Shown one piece after another: positions 24,673-32,356 of a stretch of DNA of 33,613 bases; positions within the stretch are counted from its first letter, which is position 1, and the number at the start of each line of letters is the position of its first letter. The stretch comes from Thauera butanivorans NBRC 103042 (GTDB taxonomy: Bacteria > Pseudomonadota > Gammaproteobacteria > Burkholderiales > Rhodocyclaceae). Both the position numbers and the translations under genes were made by a program. The stretch lies in NCBI RefSeq assembly GCF_001591165.1, contig NZ_BCUG01000057.1, forward strand, positions 1 through 33,613, given 5' to 3'. A model generated the notes under the pieces. It was not told the origin of the DNA. It made no database searches and saw only the letters and a program-made list of their open reading frames with translations.

Positions 24673-26127
24673 CCTGGCACCCACTCTCCGGATCTCCCGC
24701 CCCCGCCGCTCTACCAGGCGCTGACCGAGGAACTGCGCGAAGCCATCCGCGACGGCCGCCTCGCTGCCGGCGTGCGCCTGCCCTCGGTGCGCGAAGCCGC
24801 CGCCAGCCGCGGCATCAGCATCAACACCGTGCTCGCCGCCTACCGCCAGCTCGAGGCCCAAGGCCTGGTCGACGCACGGCCGCAGTCCGGCTATTTCGTC
24901 CGCGCCCGGCTGGCCGTGCCACCCGCGCCGCAAGCCGCGGCGGCCGAACCGAGTTCGGCGATCGTGGCCGAGAGCACCGTGCTGAGCCGCATCGCCGCGG
25001 TACTGGCGGCGCAGACGCGGCCGGACACCATCGACCTGTCGCTGGCCTGCCCCAAGGGCAGCGACTTCTACCCGGGCGAAAAGCTCGGCCGCATCGTCGC
25101 CGAACTGACCCGCCGCCACCCGGAACTGCTCACCGATTATTCGCTGCCGCCCGGCTCGCTGCTGCTGCGCCGGGAGATTTGCCGGCACGCCACCGAGTTG
25201 GGCATGCAGTTGCAGCCCGACGCCATCCTGCTGACCAACGGCTGCATGGAAGCGCTGCAGCTGGCGCTGCGCGCAACCACCCGGCCCGGCGACACCGTGG
25301 GGCTGGAGTCGCCGACCTATTTCAACCTGATTCCGCTGCTCGACCGCCTGGGCCTGAAGGCGATCGAGATCCCCACCCATCCCGAAGGCGGGCTGTCGCT
25401 GGACGCGCTCGAGCTGCTGCTGTCGGAAAAGCGCCTGCAGGCAGTGGTGACGATGCCGACGGTGCACAATCCGCTCGGCACCAGCATGAGCCCGGCCAAC
25501 AAGCGCCGCCTGGCCAGGCTGGCACACGACTACCGCGTGCCGGTGATCGAGGACGCGCTGTACGCCGAACTGCAGTTCAGCACGCCGCTGCAGCCGACGG
25601 CCAAGGCCTTCGACCGGGACGGCTGGATCATCGTCTGCGCGTCCTACACCAAGACCCTGGCGCCCGGCATGCGGGTGGGCTGGATGGAAGGCGGCCGCTT
25701 CGGCCGCGAACTGGCCGAACTCAAGTTCTGTGCCTCGGTGGCGCAGCCGGCGCTGCTGTGCGAAGCGATCGGCCGCTTCCTCGAGAGCGGCGGCTACGCC
25801 CAGCACATGCGCCGCCTGCGCCGCACCTATGCCGCCCAGACCGAGCGCCTGCGCGGCCTGATCCACGACGCCTTTCCCGCGGGCACGCGCGCAACCCGGC
25901 CCGGCGGCGGCTTCCTGGTGTGGGTCGAACTGCCCGAAGGCTGCGACACCAACCGCCTGTTCGACCTCGCCCTGCGCCGCGGCATCGGCATGACGCCGGG
26001 CAAGCTCTATTCACCTTCGGGCCGCTACGACCGCCACCTGCGCCTGTCGGGCTGCTATCCCTTCAGCGACCGCCACGTGCATGCGCTGATGACGCTGGGC
26101 GAACTGGCCGGCGGGCAGTTGCGCTGA
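24667..26127 (+). CDS. MocR/PdxR-type regulator (GntR winged helix fused to PLP aminotransferase-like domain)
   Basis: 486 aa. Residues 14-85 are a GntR winged helix (LYQALTEELREAIRDGRLAAG, LPSVREAAASRGIS, AYRQLEAQGLV). Residues 110-480 are a fold-type I aminotransferase-like domain with the PLP lysine Lys329 in SYTKTLAPGMRVGW and the substrate loop TMPTVHNPLGTSMSP. Such proteins bind PLP-amino acid adducts and switch transcription. They rarely catalyse. The start is GTG at 24667 with only a weak ribosome binding site, and the codon lies inside an inverted half-site, which suggests autoregulation. It is divergent from the LysE exporter, its most likely target. Confidence 0.92.
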   Translation: MTPGTHSPDLPPPPLYQALTEELREAIRDGRLAAGVRLPSVREAAASRGISINTVLAAYRQLEAQGLVDARPQSGYFVRARLAVPPAPQAAAAEPSSAIVAESTVLSRIAAVLAAQTRPDTIDLSLACPKGSDFYPGEKLGRIVAELTRRHPELLTDYSLPPGSLLLRREICRHATELGMQLQPDAILLTNGCMEALQLALRATTRPGDTVGLESPTYFNLIPLLDRLGLKAIEIPTHPEGGLSLDALELLLSEKRLQAVVTMPTVHNPLGTSMSPANKRRLARLAHDYRVPVIEDALYAELQFSTPLQPTAKAFDRDGWIIVCASYTKTLAPGMRVGWMEGGRFGRELAELKFCASVAQPALLCEAIGRFLESGGYAQHMRRLRRTYAAQTERLRGLIHDAFPAGTRATRPGGGFLVWVELPEGCDTNRLFDLALRRGIGMTPGKLYSPSGRYDRHLRLSGCYPFSDRHVHALMTLGELAGGQLR

Positions 26128-26146
26128 ACGGCCCGCCGGCCGGCCT

Positions 26147-27025
26147 TCATCGGTTGTAGCTGCCGACTGCCACCAGCAGCCCGTGGCTCAGGCGGAACAG
26201 GGTGTGCTTGCTTTCCACCTTGCCGGTGGTCGGGTTGCGCCAGAAGTAGTCCAGCTCGCCGCTGCCGTCCTTGCGGGCGATCTCCAGCATCTGGCGGATG
26301 ATGTACTGGCCGCGCGGGTCCTGCAGTTCGAAGCCGTCCGTCCCCACCATCGCCGGCGTCGCACCGTGGGCGAGGAAGCGGCCGCTTTCGGCATCGACGA
26401 CGAAGACGTACAGGTCGTTGCGCACGAAGCGGCCGTTCAGGTCCTGGAACTCGGCAAGCGCCGCATCCTTGCCGGCATCGAGCGCCCGCAGCGCGGTGCG
26501 CAGCATGGCCCTGGCCTCCAACGCGGTCGCCCGGGGCGGGTAGTAGCCCACCGCCACGATCACTTCGCCGATCTTGCGGAACAGCGTCGTCTTCGGCTCG
26601 CCCCGGCTGTCGGCGGGATTGAACCAGCGGTATTCGATACTGCCCTGGCCGTCCCGCCTGGCGATCTCGATCATCTCGCGGAAGAAGGCCTTGCCGTCGG
26701 TATCGGTGTAGTCGAGCACGTTGTCGCCGACCAGCGCCGCGGACGAACCGCCGCTGGCCAGGAAGACGCCGTCGGTCCGCAGCGCGTAGGCATAGAGGTC
26801 GCGGTCGACGAAGGCCGACTGGCGGGCGAAGTCCAGCGCGCCGGCTTCGCCCTTCTCGGCGACGTGCCGGGCGGCGATGTCGAGCAGGGCTTCCGCGCGT
26901 GCCTGCAGCGCGTTCGTGGCGATCGGGGCGTCCGCTTCCTCCGCCAGCAGGGGTAGCGGCGCAGCGACGGTAGCGAGCACGGCCCCGAGGACCAGGGACT
27001 TCAGATAGGCGCCAAACGATTTCAT
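26147..27025 (-). CDS. Periplasmic protein with two tandem sCache_2-type sensor domains
   Basis: 292 aa. A signal peptide (LVLGAVLATVAAPLPLLA, cleavage near residue 28) leads to two homologous halves, about residues 41-165 and 167-292. The matching stretches are REMIEIARRDGQGSIEYRW against RQMLEIARKDGSGELDYFW, and TTLFRKIGEVIVAVGYY against HTLFRLSHGLLVAVGSY. This is the sCache_2 pattern, normally the extracytoplasmic ligand-binding part of chemoreceptors and kinases. Here there is no membrane anchor after the signal peptide, no lipobox Cys and no output domain. It should be a free periplasmic binding protein. It is the last gene of the TRAP cluster, so it may bind the transported solute. The start ATG 27025 has AGGAAG upstream. 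Confidence 0.85.
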   Translation of the reverse strand: MKSFGAYLKSLVLGAVLATVAAPLPLLAEEADAPIATNALQARAEALLDIAARHVAEKGEAGALDFARQSAFVDRDLYAYALRTDGVFLASGGSSAALVGDNVLDYTDTDGKAFFREMIEIARRDGQGSIEYRWFNPADSRGEPKTTLFRKIGEVIVAVGYYPPRATALEARAMLRTALRALDAGKDAALAEFQDLNGRFVRNDLYVFVVDAESGRFLAHGATPAMVGTDGFELQDPRGQYIIRQMLEIARKDGSGELDYFWRNPTTGKVESKHTLFRLSHGLLVAVGSYNR

Positions 27026-27113
27026 GATGTTCTTCCTCACAAGGGTCGATTTCTGCCGGAAAACGGCGCGCCCGCCCATCCCGGGCAGGCACGGCGTTCC
27101 GTTCGCGTTCGCC

Positions 27114-28454
27114 TCAATAGCCCATCAACCGCGGCAGCCACAGACTGATCATCGGGAAGAAGGCGATCACGAACAGGGCGAAGGTCTGCGCAAGGACGAA
27201 AGGTGGAATGCGGGCGACGATCTCCTCCACCTTCGAGCCGCCGATCCCCGACGCGACGAACAGATTCTCGCCCAGCGGCGGCGTCATGAAGCCGATCGAC
27301 AACGCGCAGATGACGACGATGCCGACGTGGGTCGGGTCCGCGCCGAGCATGTACATCATCGGCAGCAGCACCGGCACCAGGATCATGATCGCCGCCAGCG
27401 TTTCCATGAACATGCCGATGAACAGCAGGAACACGATCAGGATGGACCAGATCAGGTACATGTTGTCGGTCAGGTTCAGCAGCGAGGAGGCGATCGTGGC
27501 CGGGATGCGCTGCTCGACCATCAGCCGGCCGAACACCGTGGCGGCGAACAGGATCAGCAGCACGCGCCCGGTGATCCAGGTGGTGGTGCGCAGCGAGCCC
27601 AGCAGCGTCGAGAACTTCAGCTCGCGATGCAGGAAGAAGCCGACGAACAGCGTGTAGAAGATCGCCACGATGGCCGATTCGGTCGGCGTGAACAAGCCGG
27701 TGTAGATGCCGCCCAGGATGATCAGCGGCGCCAGCAGCGACCACACGCCGCGGCGCAGGGCCAGGCCGATTTCCCTGAAGGACCAGTTCTCGGTCAGGCC
27801 GCGGTAGCCGCGCTTCTTCGAGATGAGGTAGTTGATGGCGATCAGGCTGGACGCCATCAGCAGCCCCGGCACCACGCCGGCGACGAACAGCTTGGGAATC
27901 GACACCGAGTCGAACTGGCCGAACTTCGCGATCGCGTCGGCCGGCGGTGCCATGCCCAGCGCCGAGATGCCGAAGATGACCATCGGGATCGATGGCGGGA
28001 TGATGATGCCCAGCCCGCCGGACGCCGCCGTCACCGCCGAAGCGTAGCTCTTCTCGTAGTTGCGCTTGGCCATCGCCGGAATCATCAGCATGCCGACCGC
28101 AGCGGTGGTCGCCGGGCCCGAGCCCGAGATCGCGCCGAAGAACAGGCAGGCCAGCACCGTGGCCGCGCCCAGCCCGCCGGTGATCGGCCCGGCCAGGGTT
28201 TCAGCGAGGTCGACCAGGCGTTTCGAGATGCCCGCCGCCTCCATCAGCGCCCCGGCCAGCACGAAGGCCGGCAAGGCCATCAGCGGAAAGCTGCCGACCG
28301 AGGTGAAGGCGATCTGCACGAAGGCGATCGGATTCTTGTCCAGCGCCAGGAAGGCGAGCATCGCCGAACCCGCGAGCGCCACCGTGATCGGCGCCCCGAG
28401 CAGCATCAGGCCCAGGAAGCTGCCGAACAGGATTATTAACAGATACTCTTCCAT
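27114..28454 (-). CDS. dctM: TRAP transporter large permease subunit
   Basis: 446 aa with about 12 membrane segments, DctM family. Signatures are GSFPLMALPAFVLAGALMEAAG near residue 50, ACLFFGAISGSGPATTAAVG near 105, SGGLGIIIPPSIPMVIFG near 145 and FTPTESAIVAIFYTL near 260. It is the ion-coupled translocation subunit that works with DctQ and the binding protein DctP for Na+-driven uptake of organic acids. It starts 27 bp after dctQ, with GGAGGAGAC upstream. Gly/Pro-rich re-entrant loops are intact. Confidence 0.95.
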   Translation of the reverse strand: MEEYLLIILFGSFLGLMLLGAPITVALAGSAMLAFLALDKNPIAFVQIAFTSVGSFPLMALPAFVLAGALMEAAGISKRLVDLAETLAGPITGGLGAATVLACLFFGAISGSGPATTAAVGMLMIPAMAKRNYEKSYASAVTAASGGLGIIIPPSIPMVIFGISALGMAPPADAIAKFGQFDSVSIPKLFVAGVVPGLLMASSLIAINYLISKKRGYRGLTENWSFREIGLALRRGVWSLLAPLIILGGIYTGLFTPTESAIVAIFYTLFVGFFLHRELKFSTLLGSLRTTTWITGRVLLILFAATVFGRLMVEQRIPATIASSLLNLTDNMYLIWSILIVFLLFIGMFMETLAAIMILVPVLLPMMYMLGADPTHVGIVVICALSIGFMTPPLGENLFVASGIGGSKVEEIVARIPPFVLAQTFALFVIAFFPMISLWLPRLMGY

Positions 28455-28481
28455 CGTTGTGTCTCCTCCACGTGGCGGAAA

Positions 28482-29033
28482 TCAGCGCTTCTCGGCAGCA
28501 GCGGCCGCGCGTTTGATGTTCTCGATTTCCTCTGCTTCCGGATCGAGGATTTCGACGCCCCTGACCAGGGTCAGGTAGTTGTTCCACAGGATGCGGATCG
28601 ACATCAGCACGAAGACGACCGGCAGGATCATGTAGAAGTACTTCATCGGCAGGCCGATGGTCTGGGATTTCCAGAACAGGTTCATGCGGTTGAAGACGAA
28701 GTCGTAGCTCAGCCAGGCCATGTAGAGGTTGAAGCCCACCCACAGCAGATCGGCGATCGCCTCGCTGACCTTCTTGACGATCGGCGGGAAGTAGCGGAAG
28801 TGGAAGGACACCCGGTTGTGCGCCGACATCTTGGCGGCGACCACGGCGCCGAGATAGGCGAACCAGACGAACATGTAGGTCGCCAGTTCCTCGCCCCACG
28901 GGATGGTGTAGCCGAAGAACTGGCGCAGCAGGATCTGCACGAAGAGCAGCACCACGAAGAAGGCCAGCAGCGCTTCGCAGAAGTACTCCTCGATATTCGA
29001 GAGCAGCTTGAGGACAGCTTTTTTGATGGACAT
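28482..29033 (-). CDS. dctQ: TRAP transporter small permease subunit
   Basis: 183 aa with four membrane segments (EALLAFFVVLLFVQILLRQFF, ELATYMFVWFAYLGAVVAAK, IADLLWVGFNLYMAWLSYDF, FYMILPVVFVLMSIRILW). The conserved IPWGEELATY stretch lies at about residues 44-53. DctQ forms the membrane domain together with DctM. I chose ATG 29033 over a longer reading to 29087, since AGGGAA precedes it and MSIKKAVLK is a normal cytoplasmic start. The charged C-terminal tail is Glu/Ala-rich. A 183-bp gap with a hairpin separates it from dctP. Confidence 0.92.
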   Translation of the reverse strand: MSIKKAVLKLLSNIEEYFCEALLAFFVVLLFVQILLRQFFGYTIPWGEELATYMFVWFAYLGAVVAAKMSAHNRVSFHFRYFPPIVKKVSEAIADLLWVGFNLYMAWLSYDFVFNRMNLFWKSQTIGLPMKYFYMILPVVFVLMSIRILWNNYLTLVRGVEILDPEAEEIENIKRAAAAAEKR

Positions 29034-29176
29034 GACGGCTTTCCCTGGCTGATGTGCCGGACACGCGCCGGCGGCCGCCGCCAGCATGGCGGTCGGATGG
29101 CTGCGCGCCCTGGCACGGGCTGAGGTTGGGGAAGGAGGAATGCGCGCCCGGCGCGGATGGCCGGTGTCAGCGCGCA

Positions 29177-29201
29177 GGCAGGCGCACCGGCACCGCCTGC
29201 C
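29177..29201 (-). terminator. Stem-loop between dctP and dctQ, likely attenuator or mRNA stabiliser
   Basis: GGCAGGCG (29177-29184) and CGCCTGCC (29194-29201) are perfect 8-bp arms around a 9-base loop, beginning 16 bases after the dctP stop. No T-run follows, so it is not a classical terminator. A hairpin here would favour accumulation of the binding-protein message over the permease message, as is common in periplasmic-binding-protein operons. Confidence 0.5.
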
Positions 29202-29216
29202 TGGAGCGCGTCACGC

Positions 29217-30215
29217 TCAGCGGCCCAGCGCCTTCAGCGCGGCATCGAGCTTGTCCTTGCCGCCGATGCTCTTGTGGAACTTCGGCCACACGGTGGTCGT
29301 GGCCTTCTCGATCCATTCCTTCTCACCCTCGGCCGGATCGGAGATTTCCATGCCCTTGGCAGTCAGCTCGGCACGAATCTTTTCCTCGGTCTCGAGCAGG
29401 TACTTGAAGCTGTGCTCGGTCGCCTCCCGGCCGGCTTCCAGGATCGCCTGCTGCACGTCCGGGGCCTGCGACTGGAACACCTGCTCGCTGACGATCAGCG
29501 GTTCGAGCGAGAACAGGTAGCGGATGTTGGTGATGTACTTCTGCACCTCATTGAACTTCATCGCCGCCACGGTGATGTAGGGATTGTCCTGGCCATCCAC
29601 CACGCGCTGCTGCAGCGCGGTGAAGGTCTCGGTCCAGGCCATCGGCGTCGGGTTGATGCCCCAGGCCTGGTAGGTGGCGATCATGATTTCGTTCTTGGGC
29701 ACGCGGACCACCACGCCCTTGAGGTCGTCGAGCGTCCTGATCGGACGCTTGGAGTTGGTCAGCACGCGGAAACCGGAATAGGACCAGCCGATGATGCGCA
29801 CGCCGGCATCGCGGATGGTGTTCTCGACCAGTTCCTTGCCGACGTCTCCCTGCGTCAGGATCTTCGCTTCCTCGGCGCTCTGGATCACGTAGGGCAGCGT
29901 CAGCACGCCGACCGTCGGCGAGAAGGGCGTGATGTTGTTGATGGCGAGGATGGAGAAGTCCAGCAGCCCCATGGCGGCGTTGTTCACCGTGTCCTGCTCG
30001 TCGCCGAGCTGGCCGTTGGGGAAGAGGTCCACCTTGTGCTTGCCGCCGGTCTTGTCGCTGAAGCTCTTGGCGAAGCTGGTGCCGAGCTCCCACTGGGTGC
30101 CGCCGGCGGCATCGCCGATCGCCATCTTGAAGGTCGCGGCCATGGTCGCGGGCGCCGCCATCATCAGGCTGGCGGCGGCCAGTACGGGCATCAGTACGGT
30201 CTTGCGGATGTTCAT
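29217..30215 (-). CDS. dctP: TRAP transporter periplasmic solute-binding protein
   Basis: 332 aa, DctP family. The signal peptide is VLMPVLAAASLMMAAPATMA, cut near residue 26, and the mature chain starts ATFKMAIGDAAGGTQWELG. The carboxylate-binding Arg stretch is LKGVVVRVPKNEIMIATYQA, followed by WTETFTALQQRVVDGQDNPY, both typical of TRAP receptors for organic acids. The ligand therefore probably has a carboxylate. The neighbouring FAD oxidase suggests an amino acid or amine derivative. The ATG 30215 follows CGAGGAGAC. The longer reading to 30287 was rejected. Confidence 0.95.
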   Translation of the reverse strand: MNIRKTVLMPVLAAASLMMAAPATMAATFKMAIGDAAGGTQWELGTSFAKSFSDKTGGKHKVDLFPNGQLGDEQDTVNNAAMGLLDFSILAINNITPFSPTVGVLTLPYVIQSAEEAKILTQGDVGKELVENTIRDAGVRIIGWSYSGFRVLTNSKRPIRTLDDLKGVVVRVPKNEIMIATYQAWGINPTPMAWTETFTALQQRVVDGQDNPYITVAAMKFNEVQKYITNIRYLFSLEPLIVSEQVFQSQAPDVQQAILEAGREATEHSFKYLLETEEKIRAELTAKGMEISDPAEGEKEWIEKATTTVWPKFHKSIGGKDKLDAALKALGR

Positions 30216-30243
30216 GATTGTCTCCTCGGCCCCTTGAAGTGGC

Positions 30244-30271
30244 CTTATAGGTTTGAAAAGGTGCTGCAAAC
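30244..30271 (-). promoter_or_regulatory. Possible internal promoter and operator before dctP
   Basis: On the minus strand TATAAG (30249-30244) is a fair -10 box 28 bp before the dctP ATG, but no convincing -35 box accompanies it. GTTTG (30251-30255) and CAAAC (30267-30271) form a small inverted repeat next to it. The oxidase-dctP gap is 138 bp, long enough for a separate promoter. Confidence 0.3.
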
Positions 30272-30353
30272 TCGACTGCTCATGCAAAGCGGGCTCCGGG
30301 GCATGCGGGCGCCCCTGCCGTCCCGTCGTTGTCGTTGTCTTCGCGGGCGCTCC

Positions 30354-31793
30354 TCAGAGGACCTCGTCCTTCAGGTGGTACCAGCGGTACAGCCACCACT
30401 GGCCGAACCGGCGGAAGGGCGCGAACATCTCGGCTTCGACCATTTCGCGCACGTTCGGGAAAGGCAGCCTGGACTTGAAGATCGGCAGCTCCAGCTCCCG
30501 GCCGCGCCCCGCGATCCATTGCGCCAGCCGGCGCCCGGCCTGGGCCGAGTACATCACGCCGTTGCCGCCGTAACCCAGCGCGTAATAGATCGTCTGCGCC
30601 GGATCGGGCTGGTAGATGCGCGGCATCATGTCGTGGCTGACATCCACCCAGCCCCACCACGAGTAGTCGATCTGGATGCCTTCCAGCGCCGGAAACTTGC
30701 GGTGCAGGTCGCGGATCAGAAAGTCCTCGTACTTCTTCTGCGGCGCATCCATGCCGGTGATGGCGCTGCGGCTGCCGATCTGCACGCGGTTGTCGGGCAT
30801 CAGCCGGTAGTAGTGGCGCAGCACGCGCGTATCGGTGATGACCTGGGTGGTGCGGAAGTTGCACGCCTCGATCTCGGCCGCCGTCAGCGGACGCGTGACG
30901 ATGGAGTTCGACAGGATGGGCAGCAGCCGGTTCTTCAGCTCCGGATGCAGGCTGTTCGAAGTGTAGCCGCCGGTGGCGATACCCACCGCGCGGGCGCGCA
31001 CGATGCCGCCCGGCGTGCGCAGGTGATGCACGCCGTTGCGCGTCTCCCAACCCAGCACCGGGCTGGCCGGATGTACCGTGGCGCCCAGTGCGCGCGCCTT
31101 GCGGAGATAGCCGAAGGCGAGCTTGCCGGCGTGGATGCCGATGCCTTCCGGTTCGTGCATCGCGCCGCAGGCTTCCTTGTCGTCGACGTACTCGCGCTTG
31201 ACCGTTCCGGCGTCGAGGATGCGGGCATCGTAGCCGAAGGTCTCGCGCAGCAGGCGGGCTTCCTTCTCCAGCACCGGCATCACCTTGTCGCGGTGGGCGA
31301 TGTACAGGTGGCCGCCGGGCTGCGGATCGCAGTCGATGTCCTTGATCAGCTCCTTGAAGTTCTCCATGCCATCCAGGCACTCCTGGTGCATCTTCTTCGC
31401 CGTGTCCAGGCCCCAGCGCTCGATCCACTGCGAACGCTTCAGGCGCCCGGAAGCGCATTGCGCCTGGCCGCCGTTGCGCACGCTGCAGCCCCAGGCGCTG
31501 CGGTTGGCTTCCAGCACCGTGGCCTTGATGCCGTACTCCTGGGCCAGGAAGATCGCCGTGGTCAGGCCGGTGAAGCCGGAGCCGATGATGGCGACGTCGA
31601 CGTCGATGTCGCGGGTGATCGGGCCATCGTCCTCCGGCGGTTCGCCGGCGGTGCCGATCCAGTAGGTCGGCGCGTAGTCGCGTCCGTGCCCGGGTGTGGG
31701 CGATACCAGCGGGTCGTAGGCCGGATCGTAGGGCGCCGACGGCGCCGTGGCCCGCCCCGCTCCGCCAGATTGATTGAAGACTGCTGCATCCAT
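30354..31793 (-). CDS. FAD-dependent oxidoreductase, DAO family (PuuB/DadA-like)
   Basis: 479 aa. An N-terminal extension of about 60 residues precedes the FAD-binding Rossmann motif IIGSGFTGLTTAIFLA (Gly71 to Gly76). WGCSVRNGGQAQCASG (residues 101-116) matches the flavin-contact motif of gamma-glutamylputrescine oxidase and relatives. The C-terminal FAD motif is YALGYGGNGVMYSAQAG. Family members oxidise the C-N bond of amines and amino acids, giving an aldehyde or keto acid and ammonia or amine. It lies between a SnoaL-like gene and a TRAP transporter, so it probably acts on the imported compound. The unusual N-terminal tail and Trp/Tyr-rich C-terminus (FGQWWLYRWYHLKDEVL) may mark a distinct subgroup. 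Confidence 0.88.
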   Translation of the reverse strand: MDAAVFNQSGGAGRATAPSAPYDPAYDPLVSPTPGHGRDYAPTYWIGTAGEPPEDDGPITRDIDVDVAIIGSGFTGLTTAIFLAQEYGIKATVLEANRSAWGCSVRNGGQAQCASGRLKRSQWIERWGLDTAKKMHQECLDGMENFKELIKDIDCDPQPGGHLYIAHRDKVMPVLEKEARLLRETFGYDARILDAGTVKREYVDDKEACGAMHEPEGIGIHAGKLAFGYLRKARALGATVHPASPVLGWETRNGVHHLRTPGGIVRARAVGIATGGYTSNSLHPELKNRLLPILSNSIVTRPLTAAEIEACNFRTTQVITDTRVLRHYYRLMPDNRVQIGSRSAITGMDAPQKKYEDFLIRDLHRKFPALEGIQIDYSWWGWVDVSHDMMPRIYQPDPAQTIYYALGYGGNGVMYSAQAGRRLAQWIAGRGRELELPIFKSRLPFPNVREMVEAEMFAPFRRFGQWWLYRWYHLKDEVL

Positions 31794-31828
31794 GTCCGGA
31801 CTCCGTAGCTGTGAGGGCCGTATCCGAA

Positions 31829-32215
31829 TCAGGCGGCGGCGACCGGCGGGCGATCCTTGCGGTAGGCGTTCTTCACCGCGATCCTGCCGTTGTGGAAAGT
31901 GAAGATGTCGACCATGCGGGCCTCGATCCGCGTGCCGTCGGCCTTGGTGCCGGAAAAGGTGGATTCGCTGACGCCACGGTCGCCGACGACGAAATGGTCG
32001 GCGTCGAGCCAGGCGGCATCCGGAAAGGTCTGCCAGGCAAGCTGGAAGCCTTCGCGCACCGCGTCGCGGCCGACGAAGCTGCGGCCGAGCAGGTCGGGAC
32101 CGGCCACGGCATGGAAGGAGCAGTCGTCGGCCATGAAGCTCATCAGGGCGTCGATGTCGTGGCGGTTCCAGGCATCGCTGAAGGCTTGCAGGAACTCGAC
32201 GGTAGGCTGGGTCAT
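31829..32215 (-). CDS. SnoaL-like / NTF2-fold protein
   Basis: 128 aa, single SnoaL-like (ketosteroid isomerase fold) domain: LQAFSDAWNRHDIDALMSFM, then MADDCSFHAVAGPD, GRDAVREGFQLAWQTFPDA and the closing ARMVDIFTFHNGRIAVKNAY. Members are small cone-shaped enzymes or binding proteins with very varied functions (isomerases, cyclases, hydrolases). The ATG follows CAGGAGAC. It lies 35 bp before the FAD oxidase gene and is probably co-transcribed, so it may act on the oxidase product or remove a reactive intermediate. This role is a guess. Confidence 0.85.
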   Translation of the reverse strand: MTQPTVEFLQAFSDAWNRHDIDALMSFMADDCSFHAVAGPDLLGRSFVGRDAVREGFQLAWQTFPDAAWLDADHFVVGDRGVSESTFSGTKADGTRIEARMVDIFTFHNGRIAVKNAYRKDRPPVAAA

Positions 32216-32356
32216 GGGGGTCTCCTGTATCTTGGCTCGTCTGTTGTCGGCCGCCGCCGGCGCAGGGCCGTGGCGGTGTCGAGGCTCAAGATTAGAAAAC
32301 CATCGAAGCGCTGCGTAGGACCAGTTGGGAACAATCGTTTGGGCCAGCGAGGCTGC

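Noticed and set aside
26939-27025. Cache protein as a lipoprotein
   Set aside because: There is no Cys after the hydrophobic signal segment. The site looks like a normal signal peptidase I cut.
29157-31808. Open frame of 883 codons on the plus strand
   Set aside because: It lies opposite dctP and the FAD oxidase, both of which have clear families. Its translation is a His/Gln/Arg/Gly-rich shadow typical of GC-rich DNA.
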